From assembly GCA_944391215.1 (NCBI GenBank), contig CALXSR010000032.1:1-49559 (forward strand): a stretch of 49,559 nt of DNA, written 5' to 3'. A program made the position numbers and the translations under genes. Position 1 is the stretch's first letter; the number at the start of each line of letters is the position of its first letter. Below the pieces are notes generated by a model. It did not search any database, was not told where the DNA came from, and saw nothing but the letters and a program-made list of their open reading frames with translations. This document shows positions 35,766 through 46,182 of this stretch, in pieces. This DNA is from an uncultured Clostridia bacterium. GTDB taxonomy: Bacteria; Bacillota; Dehalobacteriia; UBA4068; CALXSR01.

Positions 35766-35954
35766 ATGTTAAAAGTATTTGCTTTGCTCTTATGGGCTTT
35801 TTTTCTTTTTGTGCCTACTGTTTTATGCTTACAAATGGGTGGATTTTATGTTTTTTGGGGTGTTTGCGCCCTTTTTTGCTGGTTTCTTTTGCTTGGTATT
35901 TTATTGCGCTTAATAGTACAGGCCAAAGGGGACGAGCAAGGAGATATTTTTTGA
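35766..35954 (+). CDS. 62-residue membrane protein
   Basis: Two hydrophobic helices (about 3-24 and 27-50) fill this small protein, which ends in a charged tail KGDEQGDIF. The ATG has GGAGGGGAG directly upstream, the main reason to accept it. It precedes the secreted amidohydrolase by 95 bases. No family recognised. Confidence 0.5.
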   Translation: MLKVFALLLWAFFLFVPTVLCLQMGGFYVFWGVCALFCWFLLLGILLRLIVQAKGDEQGDIF

Positions 35955-36049
35955 TTTTGCCACTTCGTGGAAAAAATTTGTTTTTCTGCTGAAAAATATG
36001 TTAGAATAAGGCTACGTTAACTATTTTTTGTGGAAAAGAGGGACATGCT

Positions 36050-37477
36050 TTGTCGAAAAAAAAGGATAAAATAGCTTTTTTGCTGGTAACCTGTTTTTTA
36101 CTTTGTGTATCAGTGCTAAGCATGGGTTATTTTTTAAGAAGCAACGCCTATGCCTTTCCTTCTTTAAAGGAAGTGCAAATGAAAATATTTGGGGAGGAAA
36201 AAGTTCCGGTACATATTCCTATTGATTTATCCGTTTTAGACCCTGTTGTTAAAATTGAATGTGATTATGTATTAAAAGGCGGTTTCATTGTAGACGGTAG
36301 CGGTTCGGAGCCGTATCTTGGAGATGTAGCAATTCAAGATGATAAAATTGTAGCGGTTGGAGAATTTGAAACAGTAGAAGGTGCGCAAGTGATTGACGCA
36401 ACTGGCCTTTACGTAGCACCTGGTTTTATCGATCTACATACCCATACAGAGGACTATTGGCGCCAAGGCGGTTCGGGCGCTATGGTGTTGCGGCAGGGAA
36501 TTACTACCCAAATTGCCGGTAATTGCGGTACCTCTGTGCAAGATATGTCTTCTTATTTGGATAACTTAACAGATTTGCCAATCAATGTAGGGATGTTTAC
36601 TGGCTATAAAACACTGCGCCGTGAGTTTTTAGCGGACGGAAAAGCCATGAACGAAACTGCCCTTAGCCAAATGAAAGAAAAGTTGGCTATTACCATTGAA
36701 AACGGGTCTTTTGGTCTTTCAGTAGGACTGGGCTATTATCCGCAGACAAAGGCAACCATGGAAGAGCTGGTTGATTTAGCTGGGGTGGTAAAGGAGCATG
36801 ATGCGCTTTTTGCTTTGCATATTCGGGATGAGGGCAATAATGTGATTCCTGCGGTAAAGGAAGCCATTGCAATTGCTGAAAAATCCGGTGTTCGTCTGCA
36901 GTATAACCATATTAAAACTTGGAAAAAACAAAATTGGGACAAGCAGGATACAGTTTTGCAGCTTTTTAATGAAGCGATTGCGCGTGACATTGATATTATG
37001 GGCGATGTTTATGGATATCCCTTTTCGAGTAATGATATTGGAGGGAATCAAGTTACCATATCGGAAGATAATATCAAAAAGATTATGCAAAATCCTAATG
37101 TGATGATTGCCAGCGATTCTGGTTTGAATTCTTCCGGTCGGGCGGTTCATCCGCGGGCTTATGCCCATGCCAGTCGTATTTTAGCGCACTATGTGCGTGA
37201 TGAGCAGGTATTGACCGTGCAGGAAGCGGTTCATAAAATGACAGAAATGCCGGCAGTACGATTGGGTTTGCATCGTAGAGGATTATTAAAAGAAGGTTAT
37301 CAGGCTGATATTTCTGTTTTTCGTTTGGAAGCGGTAAAGGATAATGCGCAAAGAAATGCCCCAAATCTGCTGGCGGAAGGGATGTCCTATGTTTTTGTTA
37401 ATGGGAAGCCAGCCATTTTTGAGGGCGGTATAACCGGCGAACGCGGAGGGATTGCTTTACGGTTTGGGCAAGAATAA
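36050..37477 (+). CDS. Secreted amidohydrolase, D-aminoacylase-like
   Basis: A 475-residue amidohydrolase. A hydrophobic N-terminus (about 9-28) suggests membrane attachment or secretion, which is unusual for the family. The metal-binding pair is FIDLHTHTEDY (about 121-131), with the TQIAGNCGTS loop, the carboxylated/metal cysteine-type region, LHIRDEG and MIASDSGLNSSGR. N-acyl-D-amino-acid deacylases and dihydroorotase-like enzymes share these. An extracytoplasmic position would suit hydrolysis of peptidoglycan-derived D-amino acid conjugates, an inference. TTG start after AGAGGGA. Confidence 0.85.
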   Translation: MSKKKDKIAFLLVTCFLLCVSVLSMGYFLRSNAYAFPSLKEVQMKIFGEEKVPVHIPIDLSVLDPVVKIECDYVLKGGFIVDGSGSEPYLGDVAIQDDKIVAVGEFETVEGAQVIDATGLYVAPGFIDLHTHTEDYWRQGGSGAMVLRQGITTQIAGNCGTSVQDMSSYLDNLTDLPINVGMFTGYKTLRREFLADGKAMNETALSQMKEKLAITIENGSFGLSVGLGYYPQTKATMEELVDLAGVVKEHDALFALHIRDEGNNVIPAVKEAIAIAEKSGVRLQYNHIKTWKKQNWDKQDTVLQLFNEAIARDIDIMGDVYGYPFSSNDIGGNQVTISEDNIKKIMQNPNVMIASDSGLNSSGRAVHPRAYAHASRILAHYVRDEQVLTVQEAVHKMTEMPAVRLGLHRRGLLKEGYQADISVFRLEAVKDNAQRNAPNLLAEGMSYVFVNGKPAIFEGGITGERGGIALRFGQE

Positions 37478-37863
37478 TGTAAATATTAAAATGTAGCAAA
37501 AAATAATAGAGTAAATGAAAATAAAGATAAAGATCACCAGGGATTATATTAGAAAAGGCAGGTTTTCCTGCCTTTTTTGTTAATGGATTGTAAATCGCTT
37601 GCAGCTAATCTTTGTAGTCCAAATAGGGTTCATAGGTAAAAATGCTGGGTGGAGCAGATAACAGGAAGAGAAAATATCTGTTTGGCTAATATTAGTTCCA
37701 TGTTATTTTTTTATATCGCAGGTTTTTTTATCGCATCGTGGGCAGGGCATGGTTTTTAAATGGAATAAAACGCTTTTTCTTTTTTATTCCAGTTTTGTCT
37801 GACAGGCACCAATCTATAAGGCTTTTAATAAATTATAGCATAGCCAGGAGAGGAGGAAATGGC
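37478..37863. other. 386-bp intergenic region
   Basis: Apart from the terminator at 37553-37579, the region is AT-rich and has no gene. The frame of the ferritin-like gene is open back to 37738, but no ribosome binding site supports that start. Confidence 0.6.
37553..37579 (+). terminator. Rho-independent terminator after the amidohydrolase
   Basis: AAAAGGCAGG and CCTGCCTTTT around a short TTTT loop, then Ts. Confidence 0.92.
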
Positions 37864-38376
37864 ATGTCGAGACATAGGGAAGAAGAAAAATCAAGTTGCG
37901 CATACTATGGCTTAGATGTGATGATGGGCAAGGTGACAATGGACAGTAAAGAAATGATAAAAAGAGCGATGCAGGATGAAAGAAATGCAGCCCGTTATTA
38001 CCGCTATTTAGCAGAAAAAACACATTGCCGAGAAGAAAAAGATATTTTGATTTGTATTCGTACTGATGAGCAAAGGCATTATTGTATGTTGCGTGATTTA
38101 TATGAAGAAGAAACCGGAGAAAAATATGAGATCAATAAAATAAGAGTCAAAAGGCCTGCTGAATATGAGGAAGGACTACGAAATGCGGTATGCGAGGAAT
38201 TGGATGGTATTGCTTCTTATGAAAGATTAGCCTACGCTTTGCCCAGCATAAAGCAAAAAGAAGTGATTTGCTGTATTTTAAACGAGGAGCGGGAACATGC
38301 ACAGAAATTAGCTGCTATTTGTAAAAGGGCAAAAAAATATTGCACCTGTGATAAATGCCGGCATACCCATAGCTAA
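37864..38376 (+). CDS. Ferritin-like (rubrerythrin-type four-helix) protein
   Basis: A 170-residue all-helical protein with two repeats of iron-type motifs: MIKRAMQDERNAARYYRYLA with IRTDEQRHYCMLRDLYEEE, and GLRNAVCEELDGIASYERLA with ILNEEREHAQKL. Glutamates and ExxH pairs match the di-iron site of rubrerythrin-like proteins, which detoxify peroxide or store iron. The C-terminus KKYCTCDKCRHTHS is a cysteine/histidine cluster, too short for a rubredoxin. GAGGAGG precedes ATG 37864. Confidence 0.78.
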   Translation: MSRHREEEKSSCAYYGLDVMMGKVTMDSKEMIKRAMQDERNAARYYRYLAEKTHCREEKDILICIRTDEQRHYCMLRDLYEEETGEKYEINKIRVKRPAEYEEGLRNAVCEELDGIASYERLAYALPSIKQKEVICCILNEEREHAQKLAAICKRAKKYCTCDKCRHTHS

Positions 38377-38397
38377 AAGGAAAAATAGAAAAGAAGC

Positions 38398-38423
38398 GCG
38401 GCTCTGCTCAGAGCCGTTTTTTC
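38398..38423 (+). terminator. Rho-independent terminator after the ferritin-like gene
   Basis: CGGCTCTG and CAGAGCCG arms around CT, then TTTTTT. Confidence 0.9.
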
Positions 38424-38452
38424 TTGCTTAATCATATGGTTCTCGTTATAAT
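38424..38452 (+). promoter_or_regulatory. Sigma-A-type promoter of coaX
   Basis: TTGCTT (38424-38429), 17-bp spacer, TATAAT (38447-38452), 35 bases before the coaX start. Confidence 0.7.
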
Positions 38453-38486
38453 AATGATGTCGTATAAGTCAAAAGAGGTGGAAAAA

Positions 38487-39251
38487 TTGTTTTTAGCAAT
38501 GGATATTGGCAATACCAATATTATGATTGGTATTTATGATAAGGATTGCTTGGTTGCGCATTGGCGATTGGGAACGGATCGTTGTCGCACAACGGATGAG
38601 TATGGTTTAATGTTGCGGCAATTGTTTTCTGTCAGCCATATTAAAGTGGAAGAAATCGAAAAAGTGATCCTCGGTTCGGTCGTGCCGCCGTTGACTACTA
38701 TTATTTTGCAAACCATTGAAAATTATTTAAAAGTTCCTTTTTTGCTGGTAGATTATAAAACCAAAACGGGCATTACCATTAAGGTGGACAACCCCGAAGG
38801 GGTAGGCGCGGATCGTATTATCAATGGTGTCGCCGGCTTGGCTTTTTATGGTTCTCCTTTAATTGTAGTGGACATGGGAACAGCCATTACGTTCGACTAT
38901 TTTTCAGCGCAAAGAGAATATTTAGGGGGAGCCATTGTCCCTGGGATGGGCATTGCCATGGAAGCCTTGTTCCAAAGAGCGGCCAAATTACCGCGGGTGG
39001 AAATGAAAGCGCCGGAACAGGTGGTAGCCAATAATACGGTGGCCTGTATGCAATCCGGTTTGGTTTATGGTTATGCTTCCTTAATAGATGGATTAGTGGA
39101 AAAGATGTGGCAAGAGCGTGGGGAAAAAACGCATGTCGTGGTAACAGGCGGTATGGCTTCTATTATTAAGCCGCATTGTCATGTGGTGGAATATGCCGAT
39201 GAAATGTTGACATTGGAAGGATTACGCCTTATTTATGAGCAAAATGGCTAG
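38487..39251 (+). CDS. coaX: Type III pantothenate kinase
   Basis: CoaX phosphorylates pantothenate, the first step from pantothenate to CoA. The 254-residue protein has the ASKHA phosphate-1 motif DIGNTN (6-11), the adenosine/phosphate-2 segment VVDMGTAITFDY, GVGADRIINGVAG and the pantothenate-binding GGAIVPGMG. TTG 38487 is six bases after GAGGTG; the frame is open upstream to 38424, but that overlaps the terminator and promoter. Confidence 0.95.
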   Translation: MFLAMDIGNTNIMIGIYDKDCLVAHWRLGTDRCRTTDEYGLMLRQLFSVSHIKVEEIEKVILGSVVPPLTTIILQTIENYLKVPFLLVDYKTKTGITIKVDNPEGVGADRIINGVAGLAFYGSPLIVVDMGTAITFDYFSAQREYLGGAIVPGMGIAMEALFQRAAKLPRVEMKAPEQVVANNTVACMQSGLVYGYASLIDGLVEKMWQERGEKTHVVVTGGMASIIKPHCHVVEYADEMLTLEGLRLIYEQNG

Positions 39252-39272
39252 GCGATCAATAGGAGAAAATGC

Positions 39273-40256
39273 ATGAAAATAGGCAATTTGCTTTTGGATG
39301 GACAAGTTTGCACAGCGCCGATGGCCGGTATTACGGATAAAGCTTTTCGGGAAATTTTAGCGCGGCAAAAGCCGGCCTTGATCATGACGGAAATGATTAG
39401 CGATCAGGCTTTATTATATGAGAATGAAAAAACCCATTTTTTGGCTGATTTAACCGGGGAAAATTATCCGGTAGGCATACAGCTTTGCGGAAGTAATCCA
39501 GCCTATCTGGCGGATGCAGCGCGTATATTGGCCCAAAAAGGTGCGTGTTTGATTGATATTAATATGGGCTGTCCGGCGCCTAAAATTGTAAAAAATGGCG
39601 AAGGAAGCCAAATTATGCGGCATCCTGCCTTGGCAGCGGAATTGGTAACGGCTGTAAAAAACGCGGTTTCCATTCCTGTTACGGTTAAAATGCGCAAAGG
39701 TTGGAGTGCGGAAGAAGAAAATTTTTTACAAGTTGGAAAAGCGGTGGCTAAGGCTGGCGCCGATGCGATTACTCTGCATGGGCGGTATCGGGAACAGTTT
39801 TATAGTGGCAATGCCGATTGGGAGTCCATTGCCCGTTTGGTGCGGGAAGTGCCCGTTCCGGTTATTGGCAATGGGGATATTTTTTCTCCACAGGATGCAC
39901 AAAAAATGCTGATGGAAACTGGTTGCGCCGGTATTATGATTGGCCGCGGTATGCTTGGCAATCCCTGGTTGGTTGGAGATACGGTAACATTTTTGCAAGA
40001 TGGAAAAATGCCAGAGAATCATAGGCAACAAGAACTTTTCCTTACGATGCGCGATCATTTGCAGCGACATGTACAGCTGTGGGGAGAAAAAAAAGGTATT
40101 CCGCAAATGCGGAAACATTTGGCTTGGTATGTAAAAGGGTTGCCAAAAGCAGCCCAGTTTCGCCAGGAACTAAATAATCAAACTTCTTTGCAGGAAGTTT
40201 TAATTCTTTTGGCAAATTATGAAGAGGAGTTGGCAAAAAGGAGGCTGCATACATGA
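39273..40256 (+). CDS. dusB: tRNA-dihydrouridine synthase
   Basis: A 327-residue FMN enzyme that reduces uridines in tRNA D arms. It shows APMAGITDKAFREI at the start, the catalytic cysteine C100 in INMGCPAPKIVKNGEGS, VTVKMRKGW, TLHGRYREQFYSG and the FMN phosphate-binding GCAGIMIGRGMLGNPWL. The C-terminal helical tRNA-binding region is present. The subfamily assignment as DusB is from general similarity. It follows coaX by 21 bases and overlaps the next gene by four (ATGA). Confidence 0.92.
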   Translation: MKIGNLLLDGQVCTAPMAGITDKAFREILARQKPALIMTEMISDQALLYENEKTHFLADLTGENYPVGIQLCGSNPAYLADAARILAQKGACLIDINMGCPAPKIVKNGEGSQIMRHPALAAELVTAVKNAVSIPVTVKMRKGWSAEEENFLQVGKAVAKAGADAITLHGRYREQFYSGNADWESIARLVREVPVPVIGNGDIFSPQDAQKMLMETGCAGIMIGRGMLGNPWLVGDTVTFLQDGKMPENHRQQELFLTMRDHLQRHVQLWGEKKGIPQMRKHLAWYVKGLPKAAQFRQELNNQTSLQEVLILLANYEEELAKRRLHT

Positions 40257-41152
40257 AAAAAGTGGTTAGTGTATCTTTGGGGTCCTCAAAGCGTAATCAT
40301 AAAGTAGAAACCACCATTTTGGGGGAAGAATTTTCCATAGAGCGCATTGGTATGGATGGCGATATGAATAAAGCAATGGCGAAAATGCGGGAACTGGATG
40401 GTAAAGTGGATGCCATTGGTTTAGGCGGGACAGATTTATATTTACATGCTGGCGGGCGTCGCTACTCCTTTCGAGAATCGAAAAAATTCCTGACCTGTTT
40501 GCCCAATACCCCTTTGGTTGATGGTAGCTATTTGAAAAATACCATTGAAAGAAGGGTTATTTATTATGTGGAAGAGGAATTGGGCTACCGATGGGCCGGG
40601 CGCAAAGTGTTGCAAATGGCAGCAGTGGACCGTTTTGGGATGGCGGAAGCTTTGGTAAGCCGGAAAGCAGATGTGATTTTTGGCGATATTATGTTTGCAT
40701 TGGGCTTAAATATTCCGATTCGTTCTTTAAAAACATTGAGTCGAGCCTTTCGCATCGTAGCGCCTATTATCATGAGTATGCCTATTAGCTGGATTTATCC
40801 CACCGGGGAGGCGCAAGAAAAGACAAGCGATAAATATTATTCTCTATTTCATGACATAGAAGCGATTACTGGCGACTATTTATTTATTAAGAAGTATATG
40901 CCGCCCGATATGACCGGTAAAGTGATCATTACCAATACCGTAACTGCCGATGATGTAGAAGAGTTGCGGAAAAGGAAAGCCAAAATGCTGATTACGGCAA
41001 CGCCCGAAATGGAAGGTCGTTCGTTTGGAACCAATGTGATGGAGGCCGTTTTGGCTGCCTTAGCAGGAAAAGCGCCGGCTGACATGACGCCACAGGAATT
41101 GGATGCGCTTTTGGCAAAAGTGGATTTTAAACCACGGGTGGTAGAATTTTAA
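40253..41152 (+). CDS. Conserved protein annotated in relatives as quinate 5-dehydrogenase-like
   Basis: A 299-residue protein that I recognise only as a member of the Clostridia family often labelled quinate 5-dehydrogenase. Visible features are an N-terminal KVVSVSLGSSKRNH, IGLGGTDLYLHAGGRRY, a KADVIFGDIMFALGLNIPI segment and a GKVIITNTVTADDVEELRKR stretch that looks like a Rossmann-type beta-alpha unit. No quinate or shikimate pathway gene is nearby, so the label is probably wrong. Translational coupling to dusB is clear from the ATGA overlap. Confidence 0.6.
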   Translation: MKKVVSVSLGSSKRNHKVETTILGEEFSIERIGMDGDMNKAMAKMRELDGKVDAIGLGGTDLYLHAGGRRYSFRESKKFLTCLPNTPLVDGSYLKNTIERRVIYYVEEELGYRWAGRKVLQMAAVDRFGMAEALVSRKADVIFGDIMFALGLNIPIRSLKTLSRAFRIVAPIIMSMPISWIYPTGEAQEKTSDKYYSLFHDIEAITGDYLFIKKYMPPDMTGKVIITNTVTADDVEELRKRKAKMLITATPEMEGRSFGTNVMEAVLAALAGKAPADMTPQELDALLAKVDFKPRVVEF

Positions 41153-41164
41153 AGAGGGATAACG

Positions 41165-41974
41165 ATGAAACAGGAGAAAGTGCTTTTTTTGACGATTGAT
41201 GGAAATTTGCCTAAAAAGCCTTTCTTTTCTTTTTTACAACTTGTCCCACAAGCTATTTTAATCCGGGAAGAAAAAGAAATATTGGTATATCAAATTACCT
41301 GTGGCCCATATGTATCGGATTTAAACCGTCTTTTTAAAAAAGCAGTTAAAATTGGCATTTCTTTTGCCGGTGTTTTTGGTCCCATGCCGCGCGGCGTTAA
41401 CAGGCGCGGTATTTTTCTAACAGCCGGATTAGGTCTAAGAGAGGCGATAGCTCTGCGTGAGATCATTTCTTTGGCAGAGCAAAAGCCAGCTGTTTGTATG
41501 CTTGCTGCCGATGAAAAACCGGGGCAAAAGTTAGTAAAAGAATTGTTGCCTTACTTTCATTTTATTAGCTTATATGGGAATAAAAAAGAAAAATTGGAGC
41601 GTCTGGCGGCGGAAATTTATGATCATTCCGGTTTGGCTTGTCCTGTTTTCGACCATAAAGTGCCGCAAGCGGACTACTATTTTTATTATGGGGATGCATT
41701 GCCTTCCTCCTGGCAAAATTTATTTGACAAGCCTGTTTTTTCTTTGCAAAAAGAACAGTTTTTTATTTTTCGTCATCCGGAACAAAATATGCCTTTTCGG
41801 CTACCTTCTGCTTTTGCTGCAGCATTTTGTTTGGCGGTGGCTGATAAGGATTATGGTATTGTTTGGCAAGCCATGCCAGAAGAGGCTAAAAGAAAAAGTT
41901 GGAATTTGTTGTTAAATAAAGCACAATTGGTTCCACGGCGCAGACAAATAGAAAAGAGAAGCTATATAACTTGA
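41165..41974 (+). CDS. Unrecognised 269-residue protein
   Basis: I do not recognise this gene. The protein is soluble, with alternating beta/alpha character. The N-terminus reads [20 protein letters not shown], and a central [20 protein letters not shown] and [17 protein letters not shown] could be nucleotide- or sugar-binding loops; a basic tail RRRQIEKR ends it. It lies 12 bases after the quinate-dehydrogenase-like gene with AGAGGGA as SD, and its stop overlaps the -35 of the greA promoter. It is probably the last gene of the coaX-dus transcript. Confidence 0.6.
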   Translation: MKQEKVLFLTIDGNLPKKPFFSFLQLVPQAILIREEKEILVYQITCGPYVSDLNRLFKKAVKIGISFAGVFGPMPRGVNRRGIFLTAGLGLREAIALREIISLAEQKPAVCMLAADEKPGQKLVKELLPYFHFISLYGNKKEKLERLAAEIYDHSGLACPVFDHKVPQADYYFYYGDALPSSWQNLFDKPVFSLQKEQFFIFRHPEQNMPFRLPSAFAAAFCLAVADKDYGIVWQAMPEEAKRKSWNLLLNKAQLVPRRRQIEKRSYIT

Positions 41975-41999
41975 CAAAAGCCTGTTGAACGCATATAAT
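41971..41999 (+). promoter_or_regulatory. Consensus sigma-A promoter of greA-lysS
   Basis: TTGACA (41971-41976), 17-bp spacer, TATAAT (41994-41999): both hexamers are perfect. A leader of about 130 bases follows before greA. Confidence 0.92.
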
Positions 42000-42079
42000 T
42001 TTAAAAAGAATTCTATAAAGCTGCCAAGCAAGCATGCGCTTTTTCGGCGGATGCTTCTTATTAGTATAAACACAAGAAG

Positions 42080-42117
42080 TTTTAAGGCGGCTTTGTTTCT
42101 TGTAAGCCGTTTTAAAA
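42080..42117 (+). promoter_or_regulatory. Long hairpin in the greA leader
   Basis: TTTTAAGGCGGCTT (42080-42093) pairs with AAGCCGTTTTAAAA (42104-42117) over 14 positions, including two G-U pairs, around a ten-base loop. It ends 18 bases before the greA ATG. A second, smaller stem AAGCAT/ATGCTT lies at 42030-42056. They could regulate greA translation or transcription. Confidence 0.5.
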
Positions 42118-42134
42118 TGAAAAGGGGTGGACAA

Positions 42135-42611
42135 ATGGTTGATAGAGAAGAAATGATGACCAAAGAGGGCCTGCAAAAGCTAGAGGATGAGTTGGAATAT
42201 TTAAAAACAACCAGAAGAAGAGAAGTTGCGGATCGCATTAAACAGGCCAGAGAGTTTGGCGATATTAGCGAAAACTCGGAATATGAAGATGCAAAAAATG
42301 AACAAGCTTTAATTGAAGGCTCTATTTTAACGATTGAGCAAAAATTGCGGAATGCCAAAATTATTGACGATTCTGATGTTACGATAGATATCGTTTCGAT
42401 TGGTTCTACTGTGCATTTGCAAGATATGAAGACAAATCGAGAATTTGCCTATACGATTGTTGGTTCGGTAGAAGCAGATCCGGTGAACAATTTGATTTCC
42501 AATGAAAGTCCTGTGGGCAAAGCCCTTTTGGGACATTTTATTGGCGATGTGGTAGAAATTGCTGTTCCTGTGGGTACTTTGAATTGGAAAATCGTATCGA
42601 TCAATAAATAA
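42135..42611 (+). CDS. greA: Transcript cleavage/elongation factor GreA
   Basis: GreA rescues backtracked RNA polymerase by stimulating transcript cleavage. The 158-residue protein has the N-terminal coiled coil with [17 protein letters not shown] and the acidic tip motif [16 protein letters not shown] that reaches the polymerase active site, then the globular C-terminal domain ending [21 protein letters not shown] 42135 after AAGGGGTGG gives the family length; the open frame extends upstream through the promoter leader and is not coding. Confidence 0.96.
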   Translation: MVDREEMMTKEGLQKLEDELEYLKTTRRREVADRIKQAREFGDISENSEYEDAKNEQALIEGSILTIEQKLRNAKIIDDSDVTIDIVSIGSTVHLQDMKTNREFAYTIVGSVEADPVNNLISNESPVGKALLGHFIGDVVEIAVPVGTLNWKIVSINK

Positions 42612-44552
<1,941 letters not shown>

Positions 44553-44670
44553 AACGAGGTGTACTTCATTTTCTAAAATCCTGAGATTTTCGGGATTTAC
44601 ACCATTTTTACACCAATCGGTGCAGAAAAATGTGCAGAAGTAGAAAAATCGAATATTAAGCAAATGAAAA

Positions 44671-44705
44671 GGGCAGTCCCAGATAAAATGGGGCTGCCTT
44701 TTTTC
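44671..44705 (+). terminator. Rho-independent terminator after lysS
   Basis: GGCAGTCCCA pairs with TGGGGCTGCC around a short A-rich loop, followed by TTTTTTC. Confidence 0.88.
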
Positions 44706-44802
44706 ATCAGCGCTAAACAAATTATAAAGCATCTTTTTTCAAGCTTCAATATTTCAAGAAGAAATCTCGCGCCGACCGATACGTCATACGATCAATCTTA
44801 AC

Positions 44803-45009
44803 TTGATGAAAAGCTGTCCTGAAAGAACGATAAAGAACCGCCAGAAGTATGAGAATAAGATTGACAGTAACGGTATTTTAACGCCTTATGTACTTCTTTC
44901 AAGTCCTTCATCAACTGCTGAATTTGTTGGCGGAGCTTCCTTAAGCGGGAATGACGGGAATGCACTCTGGAAAGATGCTGAAGGAAAAACATCGAAAGGG
45001 ACTCCTTGA
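44803..45009 (+). pseudogene. DUF4357-like gene fragment
   Basis: The frame encodes a fragment with NGILTPYVLLSSPSSTAEFV and NALWKDAEGKTSKG. This matches the C-terminal DUF4357 module (SPSxAAxFV...GRSANGWxEWK...GKTL) found after GIY-YIG or methyltransferase-like domains in restriction and mobile contexts. No upstream catalytic domain and no SD are visible, so it is a remnant. Confidence 0.5.
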
Positions 45010-45327
45010 AACAGATTGAATCTTTTAATTATTCCAAAGTTACCATACCGCAAGACTACCGCCCCGCCACATTGCAAGGCGCAGCAGGATAATCGAATAC
45101 ATAAAACACGGGCTTCCAATGTCAGTGAATGACCTTGGAAGCTCCTATTTCAAGCCTTTTTCGACGACTTTTGCCCCGGAGAGATTTTTTCTTTGTATCA
45201 AAATCAGTAGGAACATAGAAATAATCATACCGAGTTTGATACAAAGGGCAGGAATAATTAAAAAGTGTGTTGTTGGGGGTAAAATTAGAAACGGTTGTTT
45301 TTATTTGTAACATTTCATTGAACCTCA
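45010..45327. other. Non-coding remnant DNA
   Basis: Short open frames on both strands, none with a ribosome binding site or recognisable product. Probably decayed element sequence. Confidence 0.5.
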
Positions 45328-45356
45328 TTGACAGCAATCTCGATTAGGTATATTAT
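45328..45356 (+). promoter_or_regulatory. Promoter of the PstA-MarR-MATE unit
   Basis: TTGACA (45328-45333), 17-bp spacer, TATTAT (45351-45356), immediately before a palindromic operator. Confidence 0.85.
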
Positions 45357-45357
45357 T

Positions 45358-45377
45358 ATAGTCCCGAATAGGACTAT
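45358..45377. promoter_or_regulatory. Palindromic operator, probably for the MarR regulator
   Basis: ATAGTCC and GGACTAT, seven-base perfect arms with a six-base centre, begin two bases after the -10 and so overlap the transcription start. The position would block initiation when bound. Confidence 0.7.
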
Positions 45378-45389
45378 GGAGGTAATGAT

Positions 45390-45722
45390 ATGAATAATAC
45401 AACAATATACGATAAAATGATTTTCGCTGTTTTACAAGAAGATGACTATCGTGATATTGTTGAGGAACTATCCGAAAACAGTATCTGCTCAACACTTCTG
45501 AACTCCACAGGCGGTTTTTTGAAGAAAAAAAGCGTTACTATTATGATAGGTATTGAGCATGAAAAACTCGATATGGTTCTTGGCATACTTAAAACTCATA
45601 CAGGAAAACGAATGGCGACCGAATTTGTTGTCGGCGGAGTTGGACTAACAGTACCCAAGGAGACACCTAAGGGTGGCATTGTTATTTTTATTATGAATGT
45701 GGAAAGATGTGAGAAGTATTGA
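45390..45722 (+). CDS. Cyclic-di-AMP receptor-like protein (PstA/DarA family)
   Basis: A 110-residue protein. The PII-like PstA fold is indicated by MIFAVLQEDDYRDIVEEL at the start, the ligand-loop motif STGGFLKKK (39-47, TTGGFL in canonical members), TIMIGIEHEKLDMVLGIL, and the terminal GGIVIFIMNVERCEKY. Canonical members bind c-di-AMP as trimers. The protein is encoded on the element, in front of MarR and MATE genes, where a chromosomal PstA would not normally sit. GGAGGT is seven bases before the ATG. Ligand binding by this divergent copy is inferred. Confidence 0.8.
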   Translation: MNNTTIYDKMIFAVLQEDDYRDIVEELSENSICSTLLNSTGGFLKKKSVTIMIGIEHEKLDMVLGILKTHTGKRMATEFVVGGVGLTVPKETPKGGIVIFIMNVERCEKY

Positions 45723-45731
45723 GGTCTTGGA

Positions 45732-46175
45732 ATGGGTAAGAAAAAGCAGCAACTATTTGATGAAGTCAATCGAGCAATTATTAAATTTCGCGGGACTTAT
45801 TCCGAATGGTCAACAAGGCACGGAATCTCGTACAATGAAATGCTGGTGCTATATAGCATACGAGAAGCCGGGTATTGTACACAGAAGCAGATATGCGAAA
45901 ATTATCTTCTTCCGAAGCAAACAATCAATAATGTGATTACTCCCCTGCGCAACGAGGGGATTTTGGAATACGACGAAACGCACAGCAGAGGCCGCGAGAA
46001 AGCGTTTGTTCTTTCTGCGAAAGGAAAAGCGTATGCTGCTCCTTTTTTGGAATCTCTGGATGCGGTAGAGTCAAAAGCATTGAAGTTGCTTGGTGAAAAA
46101 AAGCTCAAAGCGTTGACAGCTCTTTTGTTGGAATATGATACCGCATTGAATCGGGCTTTAGAAGAAACGAGGTGA
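45732..46175 (+). CDS. MarR-family transcriptional regulator
   Basis: A 147-residue MarR with dimerisation helices at both ends and a central winged helix (YNEMLVLYSIREAGYCTQKQ, then LLPKQTINNVITPLRNEGIL and the wing DETHSRGREKAFVLSAKG). MarR proteins repress efflux genes and release DNA on ligand binding. It lies nine bases after the PstA-like gene and eight bases before the MATE gene, with its likely operator at the unit's promoter, so autoregulation of the whole unit is expected. Confidence 0.93.
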   Translation: MGKKKQQLFDEVNRAIIKFRGTYSEWSTRHGISYNEMLVLYSIREAGYCTQKQICENYLLPKQTINNVITPLRNEGILEYDETHSRGREKAFVLSAKGKAYAAPFLESLDAVESKALKLLGEKKLKALTALLLEYDTALNRALEETR

Positions 46176-46182
46176 TCTCCAA

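Noticed and set aside
37738-37863. Longer start of the ferritin-like gene
   Set aside because: No ribosome binding site; a strong GAGGAGG marks the ATG at 37864.
41985-42134. Extended greA N-terminus
   Set aside because: The segment is the promoter and hairpin leader; the residues are unlike GreA, and the ATG at 42135 has a good SD.
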